Shown here: positions 1 through 12,026 of the stretch, piece by piece | Position numbering within the stretch: position 1 is the first letter of the stretch | Layout: each line of letters opens with the position of its first letter | NCBI RefSeq assembly: GCF_949628215.1 | Contig: NC_134282.1 | Location: 5,603,223-5,667,222, forward strand | Direction: 5' to 3' | From: Phalacrocorax aristotelis | Lineage: Eukaryota > Chordata > Aves > Suliformes > Phalacrocoracidae | Length of the DNA: 64,000 nucleotides | Position numbers and translations under genes: made by a program | Notes under the pieces: generated by a model | The model's database searches: none | What the model was told of the DNA's origin: nothing | The model's input: the letters and a program-made list of their open reading frames with translations, nothing else

Positions 1-3000
1 ACATCATGGCCACCACCAAACCAAGCGCTGAACGTGTTGACAAGGAGTTCCCCTCCTGATTGGAGAAAGGAATGCATCAAATTGCACCTTGCTCTGCTAC
101 ACCAGCTTTTGAACTGAGCTGCTAAAGCACTGATTCCCCTCGGTGGCTTTGTGCAGGTGAGCTATAATCTAACCCAATTGTGTAGAATACAGATGGTCAG
201 AAAAAAAATGGCTCATGCCCTCCATGTTGTACTGATGGACTTTCTATGGGATGGAAAATACATAATTTTCATTATTCTCCTCTCTTGATTAGAAAATTGT
301 TCTCACAGATTCCAGTGCCATCCAAATTCAGCACATTGTTTACAACACTGTCCAGATCATGAATTCTGTAGAAAAGTTGTTCTCCCTCATGAAGTCCCAT
401 CCTATCTTCTCCATTTTAAAGCTTATTTCCCTCCCTATTAACGTTTTAATTTTCATTTATGATTTTGTCATCCTGCAAAGATGTCATGAAAGTTTCTGCG
501 TATCCCCAAAGCATGAATGAGTGTGCCCACCACTTTCAGTCAGTAACACACCACACTTTGCTATTTTCATTTTCCTGTCTAAACCTCAATATCTCTAATG
601 CCAATCTTTTTAAATCATAGCTAGTTACAGGATTTAACATTCCTTTCTGATAGGAAGAAATTTTCGTGCAGAGATTGTAATTAGGAAGGCAGTGCTGTGT
701 TCTGTTATTAGCAGGAATTGTGATTTTTGGAGTGGTGGGTTAATTGCTAATAACCATATGCAATGCTTCTCTCAAGATGTTTCCCATTACAGTAATTAAC
801 TTAGCAGCTGGGGTAGCAGACATTTACCATTTGTCTTCGCAGTATCCCTGATTTAGGATTGTTCCAAAAACCTATTTGGACTTTGTTTGTTCAATTCCCA
901 GGTGTAAGATGAAAAAGATGGGATGGTGAGAAAGGGAGATTTGGAAAAAACAAGTTGCAGGGGTAGTACCTGTCTTCAGATGTGAACTGTCTATCTGTGT
1001 ATGCCGAGGAATTCTGAATTTTTCTTCACTAGTCTTAGTCTCTGACCATCATTTTCATCAGCACCAGCTGGATGGAGAGCATTGCAGACCAGCCTGAATC
1101 AGAGAATATTTTCAAAAATTTATCGATTACTCTGTTGCTCAAATTAACCCAATTAATCTTTAGTCTTCTTGAGGATTTACTCATTGAAAAGTGTAGAATT
1201 TACTATTGCCTACTCATGTCCTTAACCTCAAAATCCCTACAGTTTGTGATTTATTTTTTTTTCATGTTTCATAGTCAACTATGTAGATATAAACATTTTT
1301 AGGTAATTACTTCCTTTCTATGTCGTCTCGCTGGAGTTCCTTCCTCCACAATAAGCAGCAAGAGCTACACTGGAGTTACAGTAATATTTTTAAGTATATG
1401 GCTAACATGAAATTTAAGAAGAAAATAAAGTTGCTCTACAAAGCCCGACCACATGACAGAGCAATAGCACTTTTGTTGATTTAATTCATCAACAGAATAT
1501 ATTGAAAGGATTAATTTTGCTTGCAGGATAATTTTAAAGACTTTTAGGAAGACGATGCTAGATTTATCCTTTTTTTTAAGTTCGTTCTGGCCAAACAGAG
1601 CACATTCTGTATGATACTGTATTAAAGAAGGTTTGTTAATACCCTTGACTATGCAAAGCGGCACACCGAGGCCATTGGAAGCTTCCTCTGTTGCAATGAG
1701 TTGGCATTGCTCCATTGCAATGAATGGGGGAATGCTAATTTACAGTAACTGAGGATCAAGCCTGCGTTGTTAATCATAATTATGGACTTACTTCGGGAGG
1801 TACATTTTCTAAAGCAGTTGGGTAAGACAAGAAAATTAAGTTCAAATTATTTTCTTCCACAGGAAGTAAAAGTAGTACATAAATAAATACTTGGTGGTGC
1901 ACTAGATCTTTAAAACATATAATAGCTTTCTGGCACTGCATCGTTCCCTGATATTTTTTCCTACAGCACATAATAGTAAGTTTCTGATAATAGTGCTCAC
2001 AGACAGCTTTGATTATAACCACTTGTCAGGGAACGGATAACTAGGAAAATAACACCATATTCAACTGTAAAAAATGCTGCCTGAAATACATTAATACAGT
2101 GATAATTTCTGCTAATAGAAGCCTTCGAACCCCATCCATTAGCTCTGAATTGAAATTCTTGCTTCATTTCTATCTTTCTGAGCATTTCTGCCCTCTGACC
2201 CCTCTTCCATTACTTGGTAGCAACACAGCCATTAGTTGTCACAAAGGGCCGAACCCCCGCATGAAGCATAATGACAAACTCGCCGTGTGTTGGAGCAAGC
2301 CTGGCTGGGACTGGAAGCTGGGACGGCGGCGGTGGCTCTGCCTGCAGCGGGCATTGCTCCACTAGTGCTGGTGCGGGCAGTGATGAGAGGCAGGGCATGT
2401 CTGGTTCAACGGGTTTGCTTTGCCTGAGAATTCACTGTCAACATCCTACTCATTCCCCAGCCGCTTCCACCCTACCAATCCAACAGTCAGCAACTACGCT
2501 CTCCTACTCGCCTGGTATAACAGAAATTTAGGTTTTCATTCATGTCGGGCGTTCGTTCAGAGGAGAGGGCAGGAGGGCTTGGAAGGAAGGGAAAATAAAA
2601 AGGGCCTGAACAATCTGACCCCACAGCAGTCTCTCTAAAAGGGAAAAAATGTTCAAATAAAGTATTTCTTTTTGACAGAATAAGTGGAAATCCATTGATA
2701 TTCAAGTCAGGAGTATATTTCTGTAGGGAGCTATTACATCTGATTGAGAAAATAAAATGTTACCCACATTCACAATTACTTATATAAAGGCTGCTGATCT
2801 CGTTTCTTAGCTTTGCTCTTTAGCATTAGTTAACCAAAACCCTGGCAAGAACACGCTATTGACAATATAATCCTAGAGTAAGTTTTATGTTGGCAGGCAA
2901 TAACAACTGGGAGTACTTTTATCTATTTCTGGATTTGGGATAATGACACTCCAGTGAGTGGCTAATCTAGTGCACTTATGTACATTCAATTAAAATCACA

Positions 3001-6000
3001 CGTTTGAGGGGGACTTGCATCTCCTCTGACCTGCGCAGGTGAGAGCCAGATGTAACTCAGATAAATGTAGTGGAGCTATTCCAGCCTCACCTTGATACAA
3101 AGAAAATAATTAGGATTTAGAAACTTCAGAGCGATCCACTATTTTGCACAGCAGTACAAATATTACAGAATATTTTCTAGGAGGAAATAGTTTTTAATTT
3201 TTTAACAGTTCTTTCCTCAATGATTTTCTTTTGGCCATGCTATTCCCCTCCTGAAAAGCTGCAAACAGCTGAACAAGCAACTCATTCAAAAACTCAGCAC
3301 AGTACCTGCATGCTTAGATGTTCACAGAAATCAAATTTGGGGTATTCGTGCTAGGGGTGTTTAAAGGCTCATCAAGTCAGGAAATAGAGAGAGCCCTTTG
3401 AGACTCAGCCAGCCAACTACAGGTAGGCAGCACAACCTGATTTTCAAATATTCTTGATCTATCCAGAGGGTAGGAAATTTCAAAGAGTTATTCTCTAAGA
3501 AAATTGAAACAAATAAAGGCAAAAAAATATTAAAATATGTGATAAAAGAGGTCTGTTTCACCTAATGAATTTTTCAGTTAGTTCGTGGCATAGTTCAGTG
3601 AGCGTCAGGGCTACACTAAAGGGAGGAACTCAACCGCACAAAACAGGCAATAATAACACTCCAGCAACTGCTGCATGTAAAACTACAGTCTTAACTACCG
3701 CTAATACTTCAAGCGTTCTAATTTATCCTCCGGGGTAGGCAGCCCCCTCAAAACTTGGTTTTTAGATGTTAAAACTAGTAGCTCTCATCTACATCACCAA
3801 ACATGCAGTTGCAAAATATATCAAAATAAAAAGCACTCAGAAGTAGAATTCTCCTCAGAGTTTCCCCGTCCCTTTGGAATTGCTCATCTGTTTCAGATGT
3901 GAGCTGCCTGGGAAGCCTGTATTTTCTCCCTTGCCTAATACAGTGCTAAGCACATTACTGGTACTTAAAATACTAAAATTCAAAGGAATAAAGGCTTTGT
4001 TTGTTTGCTTCCGATTAGCAGCTAACGAAATCCGAGGAATACACTTTCAGGTAGTTTGCGACAGAAGAACCGAAAGTCAATAGCATGTTTCTGTGTCTAA
4101 CTTTCCTCTCTGTCTGTTCTGCTGACACAACTAGACCACACTTCATTCTCAGAAAGACATTAGAGCATTACTTTACTGTTTTTTCCTCTAAATTACCTGC
4201 CTGGCTACTGTCACCATTGATCTCTTAAGTCCTTGACTGAGTAATCAGTCAGACAGCTAATTAATGTAGTGGCTTGGAGGGAAAGAGGGAGGGAAGGGTA
4301 AAATGAAAAAGGAGAGTTTTTTCCTTATTCTTCATGTTTTTATTGCCTTTGGAAGGTGCTGTATCCATTGCATAAAGGAGCATTTGTGCTTTTTTTTCTT
4401 CCCAGAGACCTACTATAAACATATTTACCAACTATTAACAGAAACCAGGAGAATTTCATGGGAACGATTAAACTGAAATCTAAGCAAAAAAACTTCTAAG
4501 ATTTCATATTTATTTTCCCCCTATGAACACTTATGGGCTGCAGTATGTATTTTGAATGAGTAGAAACTGCAAGATCTGACCCATATTTTCAGATTTTTTT
4601 AGACCTAAAATAGATGTTTTAAAATTCAGATAAGTTTGTCGTATTTTGATAGAAGTTTTTTTCCCTCCTCCCCTCCTCCTGGGCCTCCTCCCCATAGACA
4701 AGAATGACCCAGGCGATCCACAAACCCCAAAATCTATCTGGATTTGTTTTTAACCAAAATGGGTCAAGCTTAGGTGCCAAAACATACTGCTTAAGTACCA
4801 CCACTCGGTTTGACTTTAGTCTGAGACCAAAGATGTGAGGAAAGGGAATGCCTCATGCTAAAACGTATATTCCAAAAGTATTCATTAGGGTCAATGATTT
4901 AAAAAGAAAAATTCATATAGGCATATTTTCCCCTTATGGTGCTGAAGCACTTTGCTCCAGATCCTTCCCGAACTCCTAAACTTTTAGTAGGCTTGCTTTT
5001 CAAATGTTGGGCGTAGAAGATGATGCCTGCACACTGCAGTGAGGATATTTGCAAGCTTTCTCCCGTACTTCCCTATCAAATGTTAGTAACCAAGTTCTTT
5101 TAAAAGAATAAATGAACTACAAAGAAAGTTAGCAACAGATAGATCCTGTTTCCCTAATCATGGATATTTGAGAAGCATAGATGATCTCTTCTTTGTAATA
5201 ACTATGATACATGAAAAGGTATTTAATTTCCTTTATTCTTAAGGAATCGTATGTATCCTGGAACAGCTCTTTTAATACACAGAGTTAACCTCATACTTCC
5301 ATGCATATATATAGGTATTTACGTATTACAAGGCAGGCTTTACACATTCTTGTCTACAGGGAGCTGATGAACTGAAAATGGTTTAAGAAGCTTTCTTTTT
5401 AAATTCTTAAGGGAGGCAGATACTAGCATCAGCAGTATTTGTTGCTAAATGCAAATAAAATCATTCTGAGTATGGGAATTGCGCTGACCATGCTTCATGA
5501 AACGGCAAGCACAGGACTGCAGCAAGAAAGGGGCAATTAAACATTTCACACATGCCTGCATGTTTGCTTATCTACAGCTTGACGGGTGTCCCATGATCAT
5601 ATCCAACAACAAAATGGTGTTGGAATGGAATCCCCAACTAATAATTTTGTGCCTTTTACTAACTCATGGAGAAAGCCACACTGCTACAAAGACTTACAGG
5701 AAAAGTGTTTGGGAAGAATATGTAAGTCAAAAAAGCAGTTTTCACGCCAACAAAATCAGCACTGAGTGGACTAAGTACTGCATATCAAGCGTGCTTTATT
5801 AATTCAACTATCAAGACAATAATGAATTAAGCACCTAGATATACAGCAAAAAAGGTAATGTAAGCAGTTATAGACTTTTCAGACTGACTTCAAAATTTAA
5901 AAATAAAACAATTTCTGAAGGTTACTATAATTAAAGATTAATGGAAATGGTATAAAATTCTAAAAAGTTGATGATGCTAAATCATGCCAAACTAACTCAA

Positions 6001-7499
6001 TATTCTTCTTTTATAATTGACTTTTTAGATGCAAACTCTGATCTAGACAGACTTCACTGAAGCATTTCTTACATGTGGAAAATTATTAGTTTAAGTTCAA
6101 GCAGCTTCCTGTACACCAGTCGCTAAGGAGGATATAATGGTGAGTTGTGCTCAGAAGGGAATTGTTTAGTTATGGGAAGCTCACGAAGGAATCTCTCAAG
6201 GATGAGTCTCGGGGTAAAAAGTAGCACTATCTCTGCACATGGCACAAATGATAGACATAACCTCATGAAGTTTGCTGGGGAAAAGGTGAGAGGTGTTGAA
6301 AAGAATGTCATGCTGGAAAAACAAGATGACTTGGAGGCTGAAATAAGACACAAGTGAAATCTCAAACCACAGGAAGCTAGGTGATACACTTGGGGCCTAA
6401 TAATAACAACAATCTTTGCTGGATTTGCCGTGACACACAGAGAGAAGAAACGGAGTCACACAGTCCTGTAAGCCAGTAATGTGACACGGCAGTAAAAACC
6501 CTCCCCCAAAACAGTATGCTCCTAGAATATAGTGCTACATTAGCAATAAAGAGATATTGCTCCTACTAGGAGGCCTTCTGAGATACCACATACAACTTTG
6601 ATTATTCAGGAGTATGAAAAAAAGAATTCAACATGGTGCAGGTATGGAGCAGGGCTCTCAGGAAGAGCAGGAGAACAGGCAGCCAGGAAACTAGAAAGAA
6701 TTTGATCTGTTTAGACGAGCAAAAATAAGTCTTGTTTAAACTAGCAGAATGAAGGTTGGGGCAAAAAGAGGGATTGTTACGTTGCTGCTCTCGTAAAGCA
6801 CACTATGAAGAGTGGGGTGGGACGGGATAAATATCAGGGACACGCAAGAATGTTGGCAAAGCTAAAAGACAATGCTGGCATAAGAACAAGCCAGTCCAAA
6901 CTAGCCATACGCATATGTATGAGCCGGAAATTATGAAGGAGTTTTTAAGTGAGTGTCTGGACTAGCTTCCTAATACAAGCAATAGGAACAAAATAAAATA
7001 CTAGCTACATGGTGGAACTTTGTAAGTTCATTAAAAGAATTCTAAAATATGTTTTTATGTGATAACAGGGAACTGGATTTGGTCACCAGGCGGTGCCTTT
7101 CAGTCCTACATTCCTAGCTGGTTTTCAGCTTTTTAATTATGAATCCTATCACTATAACCATACTGTGCTGCAGCCTCAGGTACAAGAATAACACATTGAT
7201 CTTTTTCTATTAACTCCTGTGCTAAAAATGGGGTTCTACCTCAGGTAACTACATTAAATAGTTTTGGAGGTTGCCAATTTAGCTAACTTTCAGTGACGTC
7301 CAACAACTAAGCCCTTTTGCTCCTTGAAGTTGGAAAAATCTTTTTGGTTGTGTTTGGGTGCAATAGGATCCCAAACCTTGCTTAAGGGTCTTCAGCCTTA
7401 TGCTAATATAAATAATAACCAAAACATGGCAAACTAACCCTGACATCACAGCATGCTATGATGTTTTTTTCTTAGGAGATACATGTATTTGTCTTTCAG
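1..7499. other. Intergenic DNA, no supported gene
   Basis: This is AT-rich single-copy-looking sequence. The open frames are short (about 60-116 codons), lie on both strands, and show no recognisable domain, signal peptide or flanking splice logic. A slightly GC-richer patch at about 2250-2540 gives overlapping short frames on both strands and is not convincing as coding. An 18-codon ATG frame in good Kozak context begins at base 6 but stops at 59. I see no transposon termini or RNA gene. Confidence 0.6.
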
Positions 7500-7617
7500 G
7501 TCACAGAAAAACATCTAGAGGATGAATGAAAGCAAAGGCCAGCTACAGTTTCGAAACACAAATTTGCACACACCCGCCTACCCTGACGGCATGGGGAGTT
7601 ACGCCAGTGGCATCAAG
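7500..7617 (+). other. Candidate orphan 5' coding exon (unrecognised)
   Basis: A pyrimidine-rich acceptor ending TTTCAG at 7499 and a good donor (AAG followed by GTAGGC at 7618) bracket 118 nt. An ATG at 7522, with A at -3 and an in-frame TAG just upstream, opens 32 codons that run without a stop to the donor and end in phase 0. The predicted peptide begins MNESKGQLQF and ends SYASGIK. I do not recognise it. No compatible downstream exon could be assigned, so this may be a lncRNA exon or chance. It is on the same strand as GOLIM4, about 24 kb upstream. Confidence 0.25.
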
Positions 7618-10600
7618 GTAGGCCAAACCTGCCAGCTGAGTATTTGCAGTGTTACTGACAGAGCAAAACGATCAGATTTTATAGTTTAGTTAGAACTAGA
7701 AAAATAATATGTGTCAAGTTTCTTCTCAGTATAGCAGCACCTTCTTTTGTAACCATATATTTACTGATAAGCCAGATCTCCCATGGTTAGCACTGCAGGG
7801 CTAAGAGAAGAGCAAGGCGGGTTCTGTTATATCTTAGTATACCATCGGCAAGTTGCATCCTCAATTTTCTTTACCAGACCTTTATCTCCAGCAACGATGC
7901 ATGCAGGAAAAAGACTGGAGATTGATCAGCAATTGCAAAGATGATTTTGTGGATCTGAATGATTGCAGAAGAGCAAAATCTCACTCCTACTATCTCATTC
8001 CTTGCAACAGCATTTTTCCCACTTATTCACTGAACTCGTGGTAGGAAAATATGACAGAAACATTTCATTTCATTAAACTGATATGGTAGACAACGTTCAC
8101 TTAACATCAATTAGCTTGTGTTGTAGCTGATAATTTGGACCGGGGCAATATGCATTTGACATTCAGAGCTTGGTCTGGACATGATATGGATAAAGGGGGA
8201 TGCCTCTGCAGCTGTGTTGCTCCTCCCCTGTCACTTAACTATGTGTGTGTTGAACTAGGTAGCAGCCCTCCGGGATATCTGCTCCTGTCATTAGGAATTA
8301 CAGCAATGTACTAAAATCTTAGTTTGAAAAGCAGTTTCTTTTTGTATACATTTTCTTTTAATTCTCAGTAAAAATGGAATTTGCTTCCTGAATCCCTACG
8401 ATGTACTTTGGCTGTTGCAGCATTACTGAGCTGGAATCTTCAAATTCATGATGTTTTTTATATTTGCTCTCTTCAAGTGTTGAGCACAGCAGTGATATCG
8501 CTCAGATAGACGTTATTAACCAGTAAACTATTCTGCCCGTCTTAAGGCTGTTTTCACTTACTTAAAAGTCAGTAAATGCAGCACAGGAACCAGAATTTGA
8601 TCGTTTATGTATTAAAATTATATGGGACATTGTGTTTATTTTCTTGATCTCAAAGCTCTTAGGTGACTTGAAAGAGTCAGGGGAAGAGTTGTAAAGTTGT
8701 AAACAAATTAACTTTAGGCTCTTTAGCTCCTAAAGTAGAGTTGCAGCACCTAATCTTGCCTCAGAGAAGACATGGATTCTCAGTGTCACCAAGAAGGAAG
8801 CTATATAAATTATTCTATAGAAAAATACAGAAGACAAAGACGTGTCCTAAATCTCACCTTCTTCTGGGCTTAAATACTCGCCTATGAAAAACTAACTATG
8901 TCCATTTGGAATTCGCAGTCTGGGATTACCCTGATCTTTACATCAACTGATCGCCAGATAAATCAGCAACCTTTAGAAGAGGGATCAAGAGCAAATCATC
9001 ACTTTACAGCTCAGTGCCTCCTTCTGCTCCTGCACCACATTGCACTGCACCGAGGAGCCAGAGCCTGCTCGAAGTAGCTCCATCCATCTACATTCCTCTC
9101 TTGGCTTCCTCTTTCTCCCAGCATTTTTCTAGAAATCCCCAGTTTCTCCTTTGTGAGGTGCTTCCATAGAGGAAGTCTGGCAGAAGTACATGAAACACTG
9201 AGGAAAAATCTCTTCTTTTGAACTATTGGGCAAGACTAGAGACCTGTATCCTCCCGCATCATTTCTAATGAAGATAGATACTGGCTCCGTGTCTTCTGGA
9301 GAGGTTATCTCAGGTAGCAGTCTGCACAGAGGGATGTCAGCATGGGACAGGCAAAGCTGCTGAGCCTTGCTAAGACAGAGACAGTTCTGGACACAGGCTG
9401 AAACAGAATGTTAAGCATTAGGGAAACATCGCTGTCAAAAACATGGCCATTATGAGCTTTAGGCTTGCAATTCTCACTGCACTGCCAGGATTTAAGTACT
9501 TGTATTTCACCTTAATGTCCTAAGGCACCACAGGGTTGTGTTTTAATTTCAAATTTCCCTTTAAATTCTCCCTGCCTTGCCAAGGTGGCCTAAGGACAAA
9601 TCCATTAATGCATGCGATATGCAGGTATATTTACATTACGGGAGGTACGTAAGCGGGTAGATCTCATCAATAATGAAAGGCTTTGCGGGCAAAGTAAGAT
9701 GTGACCGTTTTCTTCTTCTAGGTTCTCAGGGTTTCTGTGCAAGTCGCACAGTCCATATGCTTTTCTTATGAATAATTTTAAGGGACAGTGTTTTAAGGGA
9801 TGATGGTTCCAATCCTTCCATCTCAGAAGGGTGTATGAGCCTCTCATTTATTTCTCGTAGAAACAAGCCAGAGGAATTACCAATGTAAAATAGGAATTAG
9901 TAAGGGAAGGATCAAGCTTTCTACTCTGTACCACGTATAATAAAATCAACAGTTTCTCTTGCTGAAAGGTTTCTTTCTCTCTACAGCAATGACATGAGGA
10001 TAGTGGGCAAAGAGCTCTATTAGCTGATCTTCAAGAATCAATCACACTTAAAAGCAATAGTGAGCAACGGATGAATAATTTTTTCACACAAATATCCTGA
10101 ATTTCAGGGAAGAGAGATACTTCTGAAGAGCTGGGAAATAAAATATGTTTCTCTAAAAATCAAGAAAATACTAAGCTTTTATTACTAATGACGCCGAAAC
10201 AAAAATGCTCAGATATTTAAGGGGTAAAAACCAACATACCAATTCAGTCCACCTGAACACGAACATTAGATAATGATCAAGATTCATGTGAAGCAAAATT
10301 TTTAAAGTCATATGAGGAGGTTCAAAATTCATGAAGCTGCACTCCTACAAGGTGTGTCACTCCTACTGTCAAACAGGGACTTCCCCTCATCCACAGCCTC
10401 TGATCCTCAGTGTCTGGTGAAAGATGTGAGCTGATCCAGCACAAAGCCGTTGTCTTACACCAGATGAGTATCAGCTGCGTAATGCCTCTGTATGATATCT
10501 AGATTATGTCTAGATGAATCATAAAGATGTAATTGGCAATTATATAGTCGCACTAAATGGTATATAGTGAGCTATTTAAATACATCAGAAGCATGTATAA

Positions 10601-11850
10601 CGGAAGAAAAAGATAAAGTTATATCAGGTAAAAGGCATATTCATGCATAAATAATGAGGGGAAAATATGGCAGATCAGCTTGTTCTATTGTATCACATTG
10701 AAATTTCCCTACAGTCTCAGCAGCGTGGAAGAGCAAATGAAAGCCAGAGCAAAGCAAGGAACTGCACTTAGAGAATTATTCCTTGCTGGCACTGGGTGAG
10801 CTTATCGTGGCTCAACGGCGAGCACGAAAGCATGATCAAGAGCAAAAGAAACTCTCGTTAACATGCCCCTACTTCTGTCTGAGGTGCAGGGGTTTTGAGA
10901 CGCTATAGTTAAGGCACACTGTCACTTTGAGAAAAAAAGAGACAATAGATGTATATTGGAGTTACAGGCAGAATGACTGTGTAAATGTGGACAGCAGACT
11001 GTACTCTGTCTTTTCACGCTGTCATGTTTCTTTGTTGTTGTTTCTGTTTTGAGATCAGTTTGCTCCATGCGTCACCAATTGTCCTTTGTTTTCTCACAGC
11101 CAGAGAAGGCTCAGTCAATCCATATACCATGACAAAAAATTCAGGTTTCTCTCTGATAGGAACCACGCATGACAGCAGTCTACTGAAAAGATGCTTTGGA
11201 CTATCATTTCTTCCAAGCTAATTTATTGACTGGATGGCTTTCAAAAATAATACATCTGTTTCCCAAGATAATGAGCTGAGATGTGACTCATGAAGCCCAT
11301 GTGAGCACAAAGACAGGCTAATTATGAAAATAAACTGATAATAAACTACCAGTTTCTGGAAATCAGTATCTGTTGTGATATACCAGTCTAAATTTCAGAG
11401 AACGTTAATGTTTCCACCTGTTCCCTACTGCAATGATTTTGTTTATTAGCCCCAGATATGTAAAAAAAATCCTTACTGCTAAGCCTTGGCTAGATCAGGA
11501 TGCTGGGAAAGTACCTGATCTTTGGAGGTGAGGGGTGGCAGTTTCGCTGAGCAAACTCCAGTTCTAGCATGTGGTTACATGGGGCAAATGCTACCCCACT
11601 AATATTTAGTTAGGGTTCCAGAACCCACAGATTTATGAATCAGAGCTGGCAGAGTGAAGCAGCCATGAAGATAAAGGACCTTTAACACACCCCATTGACC
11701 TTTTTTTTTCCCCTCCCCCCAGTATATTTCACTTTAAGTATATACAGCACAGTGCCACTACATAAACAACGTATCTTTTCTGTAGCATTTGTGGAATAAT
11801 TTTGACAATGTTTAACAAACAGTTTCTGTCACTCATTTTTCAATTTCTAG
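7618..11850. other. Intergenic or putative intronic DNA
   Basis: I see no supported gene or repeat. Short frames such as the minus-strand one at 9605-9847 (80 codons) match no known domain and lack supporting signals. If the two exon-like segments at 7500 and 11851 belonged to one transcript, this would be their intron, but their splice phases (0 and 1) do not match directly. Confidence 0.4.
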
Positions 11851-12026
11851 GACAGATGATGGACAGGACACAGCCACATTTTAACTGTAGAAAAGGCATA
11901 CCAAAGAAATGTGGCATACTTGGGAAACTTGAATTATTCTCACATAACGGAACTTCATCCAACCAACAAAATGCCCATAATCTTGTCTTCCAGAAAAAGG
12001 GACTACGTCCAACTTCTGTCGAAGCG
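11851..12026 (+). other. Candidate exon-like segment (unrecognised)
   Basis: A pyrimidine-rich stretch ending TTTCTAG at 11850 precedes 176 nt, followed by a consensus-like donor GTAAGG at 12027. One frame stays open across the whole segment (2 nt plus 58 codons). The predicted peptide is basic and polar, with Cys at two positions early in the segment, and matches nothing I recognise. The entry phase (1) does not fit the upstream candidate exon. Chance is a real possibility, because frames of this length occur throughout the window. Confidence 0.15.

Noticed and set aside
1-59. ATG in good Kozak context at base 6, and the resemblance of the first bases of the window to its last bases
   Set aside because: The frame stops after 17 codons. 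The shared ACATCATG at both window ends is only 8 bp and is not evidence of circularity or a repeat unit.
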